Shown one piece after another: positions 47,905-57,579 of a stretch of DNA of 64,000 nucleotides. The notes beneath the pieces are model-generated. The model was not told where the DNA came from. It worked only from the letters and a program-made list of their open reading frames with translations, and did no database searches. Within the stretch, counting starts at the first letter, position 1; the number at the start of each line of letters is the position of its first letter. A program made the translations under genes and the position numbers. Source of the stretch: Roseivivax sediminis (lineage in GTDB: Bacteria; Pseudomonadota; Alphaproteobacteria; Rhodobacterales; Rhodobacteraceae); the NCBI RefSeq assembly GCF_900112685.1, contig NZ_FOMS01000005.1, positions 248,001-312,000 on the forward strand, read 5' to 3'.

Positions 47905-48099
47905 TCAGGCGGCCGGCCGAGCGTCGTAGCCCGCGTCACGGATCGCCGCCTGCACCTGGTCCGGCTCGGCGCCCATCACTTCCACGATCCTGGAGCCCAG
48001 ATCGCAGCTGACGGTGGCGCCCGGAGCCTTGGCCTTGAGTTCCTTCTCGATCGCCGCCGTGCAGTGGCCGCAGCTCATGTCGGGAACGCTGAATTTCAT
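47905..48099 (-). CDS. copZ: CopZ-type copper chaperone
   Basis: This 64-residue heavy-metal-associated domain starts MKFSVPDMSCGHCTAAIEK, with MSCGHC as the copper site, and ends with the usual beta strand. It should pass Cu(I) to the CopA pump. ATG 48099 is used since the family begins there. It diverges from copA and has its own CueR-like promoter in the shared spacer. Confidence 0.92.
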   Translation of the reverse strand: MKFSVPDMSCGHCTAAIEKELKAKAPGATVSCDLGSRIVEVMGAEPDQVQAAIRDAGYDARPAA

Positions 48100-48130
48100 C
48101 GCGCTGGTCCTTTTTCGTCCTTGCCGGCAG

Positions 48131-48161
48131 GATGTAGGGCCTCCGCCCGCTGGAAGGTCAA
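48131..48161 (-). promoter_or_regulatory. CueR-type promoter of copZ
   Basis: Read on the minus strand, TTGACC (-35, complement of 48156-48161) and TACATC (-10, complement of 48131-48136) are 19 bases apart, the long spacing that MerR-family activators require. The spacer holds CTTCCAG, half of the CueR dyad. Confidence 0.7.
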
Positions 48162-48186
48162 GGCCGCGGAACGACGCCAATACCTC

Positions 48187-48217
48187 TTGACCCTCCAGTG
48201 ACTGGAAGCATTACCTG
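48187..48217 (+). promoter_or_regulatory. CueR-type promoter of copA
   Basis: TTGACC at 48187-48192 and TACCTG at 48212-48217 are separated by a 19-base spacer with the dyad CTCCAGTGACTGGAAG. This matches copper-responsive CueR operators. The copA ATG lies 38 bases further on. Confidence 0.8.
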
Positions 48218-48254
48218 TCCCCGCAGATCACGGACTCATTCCGAGAGGTGCGCC

Positions 48255-50771
48255 ATGCCAGATTCCCGATCCATCGCACTCGCCGTCGACGGCATGTCCT
48301 GCGCCTCCTGCGTCGGGCGTGTGGAACGCGGCCTTGCGGCCATTGACGGCGTCGAAGACGTCAACGTCAACCTCGCCACCGAAACCGCGCACTTCGATGC
48401 TGACGGTCCCGCGCAGGTGGTCGAAGCCGTCCGCACGCTCGAGGCACTGGGCTATCCGGCGCGCACCAGCACGGTCACGATGAACGTGGCAGAGATGTCC
48501 TGCGCCTCCTGCGTGGGGCGCGTCGACCGGGCGCTGGCGGCCGTACCGGGGGTCATCTCCGTGAACGTCAACCTCGCAGCGGAGACGGCCACGGTGACCT
48601 ACGCCGAAGGCGCGGTCACGCCGGAGGCCCTGGCGAAGGCCGCGAGCGGGGCCGGCTACCCGGCCGAGATCGCAGAGCGCGCCGCTTCGGAAGATCGCGA
48701 TGCACGCAAGGAGGAGGAGAGCGGTACGCTGGCGCGGAACACCGCGGTCGCCGCGGCGCTCGCCCTGCCCGTCTTTCTGCTGGAGATGGGAGGACATGTC
48801 GTGCCCGCCTTCCATCACTGGATCGACGCCACCATGGGGCGCGAGACAAGCTGGTTCCTTCAATTCGTCCTGACCACGCTCGTGCTCGCCGGGCCGGGGC
48901 GCCTGTTCTACCGCAAGGGGCTGCCCGCGCTGATCAAGGGCGCCCCCGACATGAACAGCCTCGTCGCGGTGGGCACCGGCGCGGCCTATCTCTACTCCGT
49001 CGTCGCGACCTTCCTGCCTGCGCTTCTGCCCGAGGACGTCCGTGCCGTCTATTTCGAGGCGGCGGCGGTGATCGTCGTGCTGATCCTTCTGGGCCGCTGG
49101 CTCGAAGCGCGCGCCAAGGGGCGTACTGGCGCCGCGATCCGCAAGTTGATGGGTCTTCAGGTCCGCACGGCGCGCGTCCGGCGCGGCGGCGAGACCGTCG
49201 AAGTCGCGGTGGACGATCTGCGCTCTGGCGACGTGCTGCTCGTGCGCCCGGGCGAGCGCATCGCCGTCGACGGCGAGGTCATGGAGGGCAGCAGCCATGT
49301 CGACGAGAGCATGATAACCGGCGAACCCGTCCCGGTCGAGAAGGCCGAGGGCGCTGGCGTGACCGGCGGCACCGTGAACGGCGCCGGCAGCCTGACGTTC
49401 CGGGCCACTCGGGTTGGTGCCGACACCACACTCGCCCAGATCATCCGCATGGTCGAGGAAGCGCAGGGCGCCAAATTGCCGATCCAGGGCCTCGTCGACC
49501 GCATCACCCTGTGGTTCGTGCCCGCGGTGATGAGTGTCGCGGTGCTGACCGTGCTTGTGTGGCTGATCTTCGGCCCCTCCCCCACGCTGACGCTGGCGCT
49601 GGTGGCGGGCGTCTCGGTCCTCATCATCGCCTGCCCCTGCGCCATGGGCCTCGCCACACCAACCTCAATCATGGTCGGCACCGGACGCGCGGCCGAGATG
49701 GGCGTGCTTTTCCGCAAGGGCGACGCGTTGCAGGAGCTCTCCGGCGTGTCGGTGGTGGCGCTCGACAAGACCGGCACGGTCACAGAGGGGCGGCCCGAAC
49801 TGACCGACCTCGTATTGGCCGACGGCTTCGACCGCCAGAGCGTGCTCTCACGCGTCGCGGCGGTCGAGGAGCGCTCGGAGCACCCCATCGCCGAGGCCAT
49901 CCTGCGCGCCGCGCGGGCCGAAGACGCACCGCGCATGACCGCGCGCGATTTCGAGACGGTGACCGGCCACGGCGTTTCGGCGCGTGTCGAAGGCGCGGAG
50001 GTGCTCGTGGGCGCCGAGCGGATGATGACCCGCGCGGGCCTCGACATCGGCACCATGTCCGAGCGCGGCGCTGAACTGGCCCGGCGCGGCCGGACGGCGC
50101 TGTACGCCGCCGTCGACGGCAGGCTTGCAGCGGTGATCGGCGTGGCCGATCCGGTGAAACCCGCCAGCCGGGCCGCGATCGAGGCGCTGCACGCTCAGGG
50201 CCTGCGTATCGCGATGATCACCGGGGACCGACAGGAGACCGCCGAGGCCATCGCCTCCGAGACCGGGATCGACAACGTGATCGCAGGCGTGCTGCCCGAC
50301 GGAAAGGTCGCGGCGCTCGAGGAGCTGCGCTCGGGCAGCGGCCGCATCGCCTTCGTCGGCGACGGCATCAACGACGCGCCCGCGCTGGCTCATGCCGACG
50401 TGGGCATTGCCATCGGCACCGGCACCGACGTGGCCATCGAGGCCGCCGACATCGTGCTTATGTCCGGCGACTTGCGCGGCGTGGTGAACGCGTTCGAGGT
50501 CTCCAGGCGAACCATGCGCAATATCCGCGAGAACCTGTTCTGGGCCTTCGCCTACAACACTGCACTGATCCCGGTGGCGGCCGGAGCGCTCTACCCCGCC
50601 TTCGGCATGCTGCTTTCGCCGGTGCTGGCGGCCGGTGCGATGGCTCTCTCGTCGGTCTTTGTGCTGACCAACGCGCTGCGCCTGCGCCGCATCGCCCCCG
50701 CGATGGATGAGGGCGACACACCCCGGCGGACGGCGCGGGAACCGGCCCCCCACCCGGCCCCGGCCGAATGA
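48255..50771 (+). CDS. copA: Copper-exporting P1B-type ATPase
   Basis: CopA pumps Cu(I) from the cytoplasm. The 838-residue protein has two N-terminal metal-binding domains, each with MSCASCVGR (near residues 13 and 80). Eight membrane helices include the metal-transporting [10 protein letters not shown] near 458. The phosphorylation site is DKTGTVTEG near 503, followed by EHPIAEA and the hinge [13 protein letters not shown] 48255 follows AGAGGTG. It overlaps the cueR reading frame only if the weaker upstream cueR start is used. Confidence 0.96.
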   Translation: MPDSRSIALAVDGMSCASCVGRVERGLAAIDGVEDVNVNLATETAHFDADGPAQVVEAVRTLEALGYPARTSTVTMNVAEMSCASCVGRVDRALAAVPGVISVNVNLAAETATVTYAEGAVTPEALAKAASGAGYPAEIAERAASEDRDARKEEESGTLARNTAVAAALALPVFLLEMGGHVVPAFHHWIDATMGRETSWFLQFVLTTLVLAGPGRLFYRKGLPALIKGAPDMNSLVAVGTGAAYLYSVVATFLPALLPEDVRAVYFEAAAVIVVLILLGRWLEARAKGRTGAAIRKLMGLQVRTARVRRGGETVEVAVDDLRSGDVLLVRPGERIAVDGEVMEGSSHVDESMITGEPVPVEKAEGAGVTGGTVNGAGSLTFRATRVGADTTLAQIIRMVEEAQGAKLPIQGLVDRITLWFVPAVMSVAVLTVLVWLIFGPSPTLTLALVAGVSVLIIACPCAMGLATPTSIMVGTGRAAEMGVLFRKGDALQELSGVSVVALDKTGTVTEGRPELTDLVLADGFDRQSVLSRVAAVEERSEHPIAEAILRAARAEDAPRMTARDFETVTGHGVSARVEGAEVLVGAERMMTRAGLDIGTMSERGAELARRGRTALYAAVDGRLAAVIGVADPVKPASRAAIEALHAQGLRIAMITGDRQETAEAIASETGIDNVIAGVLPDGKVAALEELRSGSGRIAFVGDGINDAPALAHADVGIAIGTGTDVAIEAADIVLMSGDLRGVVNAFEVSRRTMRNIRENLFWAFAYNTALIPVAAGALYPAFGMLLSPVLAAGAMALSSVFVLTNALRLRRIAPAMDEGDTPRRTAREPAPHPAPAE

Positions 50772-50782
50772 CGGAGATACGC

Positions 50783-51190
50783 ATGAATATCGGAGACGTC
50801 GCGGAGCGCTCAGGCCTGCCGCCCAAGACCATCCGCTATTATGAGGACATCGGCCTCATCCGCCCGGGGCGCAGCGCCAACGGCTACCGCGCTTTCCGCG
50901 AAAACGACCTGCACAAGCTGGCCTTCATCGGCCGGGCGCGCACCCTGGGGTTCACCATTGAGGAGTGCCGGACCCTGCTTGATCTCTACGAGGACGAGAA
51001 CCGCGAAAGCGCGGTGGTCAAGAGGATCGCCGAGGATCACCTCGCCCGGATCGACGAGAAGATCGCGCAGCTGAAGTCGATGCGCGCCACGCTCGCCGAA
51101 CTCGTCGCGGCCTGCCACGGCGACAGCCGCCCCGACTGCCCCATCATAGAAGACCTGGGCCGGGGCGGCAGACCCGACGACCCTGCGTGA
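50783..51190 (+). CDS. cueR: Copper-responsive MerR-family regulator CueR
   Basis: The 135-residue activator has the MerR helix-turn-helix (MNIGDVAERSGLPPKTIRYYE) and a dimerisation helix. A C-terminal copper loop holds two cysteines eight residues apart (CHGDSRPDC, near residues 111 and 119). Cu(I) binding should untwist promoters with 19-base spacers, as found upstream of copA and copZ. I start at ATG 50783, after ACGGAG; an ATG at 50768 overlapping copA is less typical of the family. Confidence 0.93.
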   Translation: MNIGDVAERSGLPPKTIRYYEDIGLIRPGRSANGYRAFRENDLHKLAFIGRARTLGFTIEECRTLLDLYEDENRESAVVKRIAEDHLARIDEKIAQLKSMRATLAELVAACHGDSRPDCPIIEDLGRGGRPDDPA

Positions 51191-51198
51191 CGCCGAAG

Positions 51199-51240
51199 CC
51201 TCCGGCACGGGCCGGAACCGGCACCGGAGGGCACGGGCGA
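51199..51240 (+). terminator. Nested hairpin after cueR
   Basis: CCTCCGG at 51199-51205 pairs with CCGGAGG at 51234-51240, enclosing a smaller stem, GCCGG with CCGGC, at 51211-51222. It begins nine bases after the cueR stop and probably ends the copper operon, though without a U-run. Confidence 0.5.
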
Positions 51241-51348
51241 TGCGCCATACCTGCCGGGCCACGGCAGCGGGGTGACGAGCACCCCGTCGCCCCGTCCACC
51301 TCCGTCCGCATGGCCGGACACGGCCGCTCGAGGCCGGCTGCCGCGAAC

Positions 51349-52014
51349 CTAGCGGTTCACCCCGGGAATCGCGGTCCGGGATTCCACGATCTGCAGGACC
51401 TGTGCGACGATTCCGGTCAGAATGACGTAGATGACCGCGAGAAGCAGAAAGACGTCGAAGAACTGGAAGGTCGTGTTGCCGATCTTCTCGGCCCGTGCGG
51501 TGATCTCGCTCACCCCGATGGCATAGGCGATCGAGGTGTATTTAAGCTCGAGGATGGCCTCGTTCGTCCATTGCGGGATCACCCGGCGCATGGCCTGCGG
51601 AAGGACGATCGAGCGGAACCCCTCCATGCGTGTCATGCCGATGGCGCGCGCCGCCATCATCTGTCCGGGCGGCACCGAGCGCACGGCGCCGCGGAAATAC
51701 TCCGCCTGGTAGGCGGCGGAATTCATCCCGATCGCCACGAACGCGGCGAGAAACGGATCGAGGACGATGCCGATCTCCGGCAGGCCAAGATAGATGAAGA
51801 ACATCTGCACGAGCATCGGCGTGCCGCGGAATATCTCGACATACGCGGTCGACAGGCCATAGACGACGCGGTTGCCATAAAGCCGGCCGGTAGCCAGCAG
51901 GAGGCCAAGCGTGAACCCGAGGATCATCGCAAGCACCCACAGACCGAGCGTGACCGGCAGGGCCGCGAGGATCTCCGGCAGGTATTCGACCGCGAAGGAG
52001 AGGAAATCGGTCAC
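51349..52014 (-). CDS. Polar amino-acid ABC transporter permease, second subunit
   Basis: The 221-residue HisMQ-type permease has about five spans and the coupling loop AARAIGMTRMEGFRSIVLPQAMR near residue 120. Its ending, VESRTAIPGVNR, parallels that of the first permease. Its start overlaps the ATPase stop by four bases. With the genes up to 54302 it forms a complete importer, but the amino acid cannot be told from sequence. Confidence 0.9.
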   Translation of the reverse strand: MTDFLSFAVEYLPEILAALPVTLGLWVLAMILGFTLGLLLATGRLYGNRVVYGLSTAYVEIFRGTPMLVQMFFIYLGLPEIGIVLDPFLAAFVAIGMNSAAYQAEYFRGAVRSVPPGQMMAARAIGMTRMEGFRSIVLPQAMRRVIPQWTNEAILELKYTSIAYAIGVSEITARAEKIGNTTFQFFDVFLLLAVIYVILTGIVAQVLQIVESRTAIPGVNR

Positions 52015-52751
52015 GCGGCCTCCCCTTCTCCGATCGCGGTCAGGAACTGCCTGGCGCGGTCATGCTTCGGGGCCGAGAAGAACTCTTTCGGCGGCGCCTC
52101 CTCGAGCACGTGGCCGCCATCCATGAAGATCACCGCGTCGGCCGCGCGGCGCGCGAAGCCGACCTCGTGGCTGACGACAAGCATCGTCATGCCATCGCGC
52201 GCCAGGCTCTGCATGACCGACACGACCTCCCCGGTCAGCTCGGGATCGAGCGCGGAGGTCGGCTCGTCGAACAGCAGGACGTCGGGATCCATCGCCAGGG
52301 CACGCGCGATCGAAACGCGCTGCTGTTGGCCGCCGGACAGCTGCGAAGGGTAATTGTCGGCCCTGTCGGACAGCCCGACCCGGTCGAGTTCCCGGTCCGC
52401 CCGCTGGCGGGCATCGGCCTTCGACATCTTGCGCAGCTTGCGCAGTCCGATGGTGATGTTGTCCCGGGCACTGAGATGCAGGAACAGGTTGAAGTCCTGG
52501 AACACGAAGGCGATGCGCTGCCGCATCCGGTTGACGTTGGCGTCCGTGACCTCTTCGCCATCGAGCCGGACATGGCCCGAATCCGCGGGATCGAGGCGAT
52601 TGACGCAGCGCAGGAGCGTCGACTTGCCGGTGCCGGACGAGCCCATGATGACCTTCGTCTCGCCGCGGTCGAGCGACAGCGACACGCCCTTGAGCACCTC
52701 CGTCGATCCGAAGCTCTTGCGGATGTCCTCGACTTCGAGAAGCTTTGCCAT
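52011..52751 (-). CDS. Amino-acid ABC transporter ATP-binding protein
   Basis: The 246-residue GlnQ/HisP-type ATPase has Walker A GSSGTGKST, the Q-loop FVFQDFNLF, signature LSGGQQQRVSIARAL, Walker B VLLFDEPTSALD and switch histidine in VVSHEVGFAR. The start ATG 52751 is the first family-like start; the frame extends upstream only within the permease gene. It shares one base with the first permease's stop, so coupling is likely. Confidence 0.92.
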   Translation of the reverse strand: MAKLLEVEDIRKSFGSTEVLKGVSLSLDRGETKVIMGSSGTGKSTLLRCVNRLDPADSGHVRLDGEEVTDANVNRMRQRIAFVFQDFNLFLHLSARDNITIGLRKLRKMSKADARQRADRELDRVGLSDRADNYPSQLSGGQQQRVSIARALAMDPDVLLFDEPTSALDPELTGEVVSVMQSLARDGMTMLVVSHEVGFARRAADAVIFMDGGHVLEEAPPKEFFSAPKHDRARQFLTAIGEGEAA

Positions 52752-53416
52752 CACCGGGTCTCCCCATATCCAGGTATCGCGTAACGGCGTTCGAGGCCGT
52801 AGAGGGCCCGGTTTCCGAGCCAGTTCACGACGAAATACATCAGCGCGATCACCGCGAAGACGACGAGGATGTTTCCTTGCGTGCTCGAGATGATGTAGCG
52901 ACCCTGCCGGGTCAGCTCGACCACGCCGATCACGTAGGCGAGCGACGTTGCCTTGAGCTCGCTGGAGAACTCGTTGGTCCAGGGGCCGATCGCCTGCCGC
53001 AGCGCCTGCGGAAGGACGATGTTCTGCACCGCCTGCGCGCGCGACATGCCGATGGCGCGGGCGGCCTGCATCTGCCCCCTCGGAACGGCCTGGATGACAC
53101 CCCGGAAGATCTGCGACTGGTAGGCCGTCGATCTCAGGCCCAGCGCGAGGACGGCGGCCGGGAACGGCTCGATCGGGTAGAAATCCCCGAGACCGTAGAA
53201 GAAGAGCAGCAGCAGGACGATTTCCGGGATACCGCGGAAGACCCGCTCGAATGCCATGCCGAACCAGCGCAGCGGCCTTGGTCCGTAGACTTCCGCCAGG
53301 GCCAGCGCGATCCCCAGCACGAAACCGACCGCGAGCAGCGCGACGAGAAGTTGTATCGCCACCCACAGGCCTCCGAAGAGATACGGCAGGTGGTCGATGA
53401 TGATGTCGAAGATCAA
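52751..53416 (-). CDS. Polar amino-acid ABC transporter permease, first subunit
   Basis: A HisMQ-type permease of 221 residues with about five membrane spans and the coupling loop AARAIGMSRAQAVQNIVLPQAL. It is clearly related to the second permease at 51349, and the two probably pair as a heterodimer. It follows the binding-protein gene after 61 bases that contain a hairpin. Confidence 0.9.
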   Translation of the reverse strand: MIFDIIIDHLPYLFGGLWVAIQLLVALLAVGFVLGIALALAEVYGPRPLRWFGMAFERVFRGIPEIVLLLLFFYGLGDFYPIEPFPAAVLALGLRSTAYQSQIFRGVIQAVPRGQMQAARAIGMSRAQAVQNIVLPQALRQAIGPWTNEFSSELKATSLAYVIGVVELTRQGRYIISSTQGNILVVFAVIALMYFVVNWLGNRALYGLERRYAIPGYGETR

Positions 53417-53436
53417 GGAATGCCCCCGTCATGAAG

Positions 53437-53461
53437 GGGCCGGCGACGCTGCCACCGGCCC
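53437..53461 (-). terminator. Hairpin between binding-protein and permease genes
   Basis: GGGCCGG at 53437-53443 pairs with CCGGCCC at 53455-53461. Such hairpins often protect or attenuate the transcript so that the binding protein is made in excess over the membrane components. Confidence 0.45.
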
Positions 53462-53477
53462 GCGTTCGTGGCCCGGT

Positions 53478-54302
53478 TCAGCCGTCGTAGCCGGGGATCG
53501 GGTCCTGGTAGCTCTCGACATAGTCGGGCATCGTGGTCGGGATCTCGCGGATCGAGGCCTCGGGCTTGTATTCGTGCACGATCTCTTCCCAGGCGCCGGA
53601 GTCGTAGATGTTCACGATGCCGGCGTTGAGCTTGGCGAGAAGATCGTTGGGATCGCCCTTCTGCACCGCGAGAGCCTGCGGCTGGTTGCGCTGGATCGTT
53701 CCGATGATCTTGATGTCGCGCCCGTTCGCGATGAACTGCTCGGCCGTGTCCGTCGAGGTCACGACCGAGTCGAGGCGACCGGCTTCCATGTCCTCCACGG
53801 CGACGACGTAATCTTCGTAACCGCGGATCGAGAGACCGACATCGCCGTTCTCCACCAGCTCGCTTTCGAGCCAGTTGTACTGCGTCGCGCCGTTCTGCGC
53901 CCCGACGGTGGCACCGCAACAAAGCGCCGTGACCAGGTTCATTTCGGAATCGGTCGGAACGAGGATCTCGTCGTCGTTCTCCCACCAGGGAATCGTGAAA
54001 TCGAGCGCTTCCGCCCGGTCCTCGGTCACGTTGAGCCCTGTCACGAGCAGGTCGATCCGCCCCTGCGCCAGCGCCGGGATCAGCGAGGGCCATGGCAGAT
54101 CGGTGAACTCGACCTCGATGCCCTGGTCTTCGGCGATGGCCTTCATCGCGTCGATCGCGATCCCCTTGTACTCGCCTTGCTCGACATAGGCCCACGGCGG
54201 AAACGACGCTTCGACACCGGCTGTGTAGGTCTCTTGCGCGGACAGGGGGCCTGCAACTCCGAGTGCTGCGGCACAGACCATGAGGCGGGTTCGGTACTGC
54301 AT
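53478..54302 (-). CDS. Amino-acid ABC transporter substrate-binding protein
   Basis: The 274-residue periplasmic protein has a signal peptide (MQYRTRLMVCAAALGVAGPLSAQ). The SBP_bac_3 fold follows with FPPWAYVEQGEYKGIAIDAMKAIAE near the start and DLLVTGLNVTEDRAEALDFTIPW, the amino-acid clamp region. ATG 54302 is used because the signal peptide starts there. It is the first gene of the importer operon. The ligand is probably a polar amino acid but cannot be named. Confidence 0.9.
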   Translation of the reverse strand: MQYRTRLMVCAAALGVAGPLSAQETYTAGVEASFPPWAYVEQGEYKGIAIDAMKAIAEDQGIEVEFTDLPWPSLIPALAQGRIDLLVTGLNVTEDRAEALDFTIPWWENDDEILVPTDSEMNLVTALCCGATVGAQNGATQYNWLESELVENGDVGLSIRGYEDYVVAVEDMEAGRLDSVVTSTDTAEQFIANGRDIKIIGTIQRNQPQALAVQKGDPNDLLAKLNAGIVNIYDSGAWEEIVHEYKPEASIREIPTTMPDYVESYQDPIPGYDG

Positions 54303-54650
54303 TCTGACGTCTCCTTGACCTTGCGGATATGTATCAAATCCTACCGCAGCGGCTCGGAAACGAAAGGCCGCGGGCCGCATTTTGTGTCGCTCCGCCACAT
54401 AACTGACTGACAGGTATATGAATTTGGAGGGTATTAGACGCTGCATGCACCGTTTGCGGAAGCGAGAGTCGCGGCAGATTCACTTGCAGATGCATGTTCC
54501 TCAACCCGTCGGCAGCGCAGAGCCATCCTCTCGTTCGCCAAAACATGGCCGGCAAATGTCGGCCAGCTTTCCGAAGGAATAGCCACCCCGCGCCGCATCG
54601 ATCCCGCCGTGAAACGTCGACGGCGCAACGAAACCCCGATCCTGGCGCAC
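54303..54650. other. Spacer upstream of the amino-acid importer
   Basis: About 350 bases lie between the end of the first GTPase gene and the start of the binding-protein gene, both on the minus strand. The stretch 54340-54450 is relatively AT-rich and probably includes the importer promoter. I see no gene or repeat. Confidence 0.4.
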
Positions 54651-56210
54651 TCACCGCCTGGTCGAGCCGCGGTAGCGGGCGGCGGCTTGCTTGCCGACGG
54701 CGCGCAGGCTTCTCGTGACGCCGTGAACGGTATCGACCGCCTCGCGCCCGAACGACTTTTCTCCGCGCGCCAGACGCGCGCGGTTGCGCTGTACGCTCAC
54801 CGCCTCGAAGAACCGCGCCTCGAGCTGCTGGCGGACCGCCGGGACGTTCCAGTCGTCGGCTCCGACCGAGACCGGAACGGGCGCCTCGATGCCGACCTCC
54901 TGCGCGATCGCGCGCACAGCCTCCCCGATCCGGGTCTGAACCTCTTGGGGGATTGCGTGCTCGGGATAGGGCCAGTCCGGCCCGGCGAGCCTGTCGCAGA
55001 AGGTCGCGACGCCGAGGACCGGGGGAACCCTGCGGTCGGGTCTTTCGGAAAACCGCGCGAAGATCGCGTCGATGGCGGCCCGGTCGACCTCGCGGCCCGG
55101 TCGGTTGACGGGCAGCGCCCACAGCAGGATGTCGCACCGTTCCGCCTCGCGCAGGGTCACCTCCTTCACCCCGGTGCTGCCGTCGAGGCCCGGCAGGTCG
55201 ACCACGTGGCACGGCATGCCGAGGATCTCTCCGTCATGCGCGGTCTCGCGGTCCGTGGTCGGCGGCATGTCGGTTTCTGCCGCCTCCCGTCCGAGAAGCG
55301 CATTGGCCAGGCTCGACTTGCCCGCGCTGATCTGCCCGGCGATGGCGATGCGCAGCGGCGCGTCCGGTTCGGCAAGCCGCGCGCGGTCGAGGTTGGCATC
55401 CGCGAGGATGCTGTCCAGAAGCTCCGCATCCGACATCCGCAGGCGCCCGGAATAAAGCTCCGTCGCCGCCTTCGCGATCTCCTCGTAGAGGATGCGCTGG
55501 CCGATCACGTGCAGCTCGCCGGTCAGCATTTCGGAATTTCCGCTCGTCACCACGTCGTTGAGCTCCCGGATGATGGCGAGAGGCAGCCCGGCGGTCGCGC
55601 GGAACACGCGGTAGGCGCCGTAGCCGAGACCGTAGATGCGCCGCGCACGGTCCTGATTGCGCCAGAGCCACAGAAGGGTGCCGACAGAGATCCGGTCCGA
55701 AATCGAGATGTGGGATTTCAGATTGGCCCGCAGCCGCGAGGAGACACGCTCGACCAGCAACAGGGCTTCGGGGATCGTGAAGTCGAATTCCCCCTTGCCC
55801 CGGTCGCCCGAGGCGCGCGCGACGGTCCGAATGACCTCGAGCGCGAACGCCTGCATCTCCTCGGCGGGCATTGGCCTGCTTGAGAGCCGCGCGTCGATCA
55901 GGGCCCGGCCCGCCGCGAAGGCCGCGCGCTCGGGTGCGGACCAATCGGGGTTCGCTTCGACATGCCCCCCTTCGATGTCCTCGGGATCGGGCGCTTCGTC
56001 GCGTTTCGCGAACCAGGCCGGGCTGTTGAGCGCGACATAGATCGCGAGAGCGAACAGCGCGCAGCCGATCGAGAATTGCAGGAGCGCGCCGTGTTCGCGC
56101 AACCACACGAGACCGAGGAGGAAGCCCGCCAGGAAGGGCAGACCGATCGCGGCGGCGCGAAGGACGATGCGCCATCGCAGCAGCGCGCCGCGGAGCCGGT
56201 CAACGATCAT
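54651..56210 (-). CDS. Membrane-associated GTPase, partner 1
   Basis: The 519-residue protein has two N-terminal membrane spans (residues about 15-35 and 42-62), then a helical region of about 220 residues. A GTPase domain follows: G1 AIAGQISAGKSSLANALLG near 290, G2-like threonines in DMPPTTDRETA, G3 VVDLPGLDG near 336 and a weak G4 in ATFCDRLAG. A basic helix closes it. It resembles the Era/dynamin-like GTPases with membrane anchors. The role is unknown. It overlaps the second GTPase gene by 11 bases. Confidence 0.78.
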   Translation of the reverse strand: MIVDRLRGALLRWRIVLRAAAIGLPFLAGFLLGLVWLREHGALLQFSIGCALFALAIYVALNSPAWFAKRDEAPDPEDIEGGHVEANPDWSAPERAAFAAGRALIDARLSSRPMPAEEMQAFALEVIRTVARASGDRGKGEFDFTIPEALLLVERVSSRLRANLKSHISISDRISVGTLLWLWRNQDRARRIYGLGYGAYRVFRATAGLPLAIIRELNDVVTSGNSEMLTGELHVIGQRILYEEIAKAATELYSGRLRMSDAELLDSILADANLDRARLAEPDAPLRIAIAGQISAGKSSLANALLGREAAETDMPPTTDRETAHDGEILGMPCHVVDLPGLDGSTGVKEVTLREAERCDILLWALPVNRPGREVDRAAIDAIFARFSERPDRRVPPVLGVATFCDRLAGPDWPYPEHAIPQEVQTRIGEAVRAIAQEVGIEAPVPVSVGADDWNVPAVRQQLEARFFEAVSVQRNRARLARGEKSFGREAVDTVHGVTRSLRAVGKQAAARYRGSTRR

Positions 56211-57309
56211 GCCGGCCCGCTCCCTTCAGTGCCGCGCGGAACGTCTCCTGCATGTCGTCGCGGGACGGCGTCTCTCCGACCGACAACGTATGGAGGTAGC
56301 GCGCGGCGGTACGGCCGAGCGCATAGGTCGCCGCGAAGGTGAACGTGCTCGCCGCGACGGCGCCCACCGTCTGCCCGTAGGCGGGGATGAACTTGCTGCC
56401 CTGGCGAAGGGCGACGGCGCCCGCGAAGCGCCCGCCGATGCCGAGCCCGAGCAGCGAGACGAAATTCCGCGCCAGCGCGATGGTCACCGGCACGCCGTAG
56501 TGATCGCCCAGCTTCTTGAGCATCGTGAACTGGATACCGGTCGAGGAGAACAGGCCCACAAGGACGATGGCATCGGACCCGGCGGCGAGGCCGGAATAGA
56601 ACAGAACCGTCCGGCGCACCTCCCGAAAGGCGCGGGATTCCGCGTCGGTCGCCGCCTCTTCGCGCAGCGCCAGCCCGGCATTCGGGAGCGTTTCGACAAG
56701 CGCGTCCTGCAGCGCCGCGATCTCGTCTTCGCGCGGCGCGCCGGTCCGGGGCAAGCTGATGACGACGTCCGGGATCTCGCGGCCCGCGGCCTCACGGAAC
56801 CGCCGCGCGGTCGCGGAGCGGGCCCTTTGCAGCGCGCCGGCGTCGGACACGAGATCGCCGCCGGTATGTACCAGCAGAACCTCCATCTTCGGGCGCCGCC
56901 GCATCACCGCCCGAAGCGCCTCCGCGACCTCGCCCTGCACCGGATCGTCGAGCCGCGCGACCACGATGATCGCGTGGCTGTGCCCTTCGCAGGCTGCAAG
57001 GTCTTCCGACGGATCGTACCCGGCCTCGCCGAGCCCGCGCGTATCGAGAAAGCGGACAAGCGGCTGATCGCCGGGATAGTCGAACTTCCGGGACGTCCGT
57101 GTGCAGGACGTGTAGCCGTTGCCCAGCTCGATGTCGTCGAGCCCCGTCAGCACCCTGATGAGAGAGCTCTTTCCCGCACCGGTCCGCCCGAGGAGCCAGA
57201 CGATTGGAATATCACGCGACACATGCCCCTCGGCGGGCCGGCTTCCACCATCCGTGGACCCGCCCTTCGGCGCGCCGGTTCCGAGTATTCGGTGAAAGAT
57301 GTTCTTCAT
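56200..57309 (-). CDS. GTPase with DUF697-like membrane domain, partner 2
   Basis: The 369-residue protein has a GTPase domain at residues about 34-200, with G1 LLGRTGAGKSSLIRVLTG, G3 LDTRGLGE near 89 and a degenerate G4 (HTGGD). The second half (residues about 215-345) is hydrophobic and glycine-rich (LGLGIGGRFAGAVALRQGSKFIPAYG), like the DUF697/YcjF membrane domain. It is transcribed first and overlaps partner 1. A membrane-remodelling or stress role is a guess. Confidence 0.8.
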   Translation of the reverse strand: MKNIFHRILGTGAPKGGSTDGGSRPAEGHVSRDIPIVWLLGRTGAGKSSLIRVLTGLDDIELGNGYTSCTRTSRKFDYPGDQPLVRFLDTRGLGEAGYDPSEDLAACEGHSHAIIVVARLDDPVQGEVAEALRAVMRRRPKMEVLLVHTGGDLVSDAGALQRARSATARRFREAAGREIPDVVISLPRTGAPREDEIAALQDALVETLPNAGLALREEAATDAESRAFREVRRTVLFYSGLAAGSDAIVLVGLFSSTGIQFTMLKKLGDHYGVPVTIALARNFVSLLGLGIGGRFAGAVALRQGSKFIPAYGQTVGAVAASTFTFAATYALGRTAARYLHTLSVGETPSRDDMQETFRAALKGAGRHDR

Positions 57310-57579
57310 GGAGTTTCGCGTGTGATCCGGCAGGGTTCCATCCTAAACCATAAGTACCGCAACGGGATCAGCCAAGATGCTCGAGCGACAGCCCGGGGCA
57401 CGGAGGCCGTCATCGGGATCGGACAAGACAGCCGGGTGTGATCCGCGGCGACCCGGACACCCGGCTGATCAGCACCGGCTCGACAATCCGGCAAACGAAA
57501 CGCAATAAGGCACCAGAGCGCCGCCGGGGCCACGAGCCCTCCACGGCGCGAGGATTGCGTGTACTTGGGAGGAAACAGC

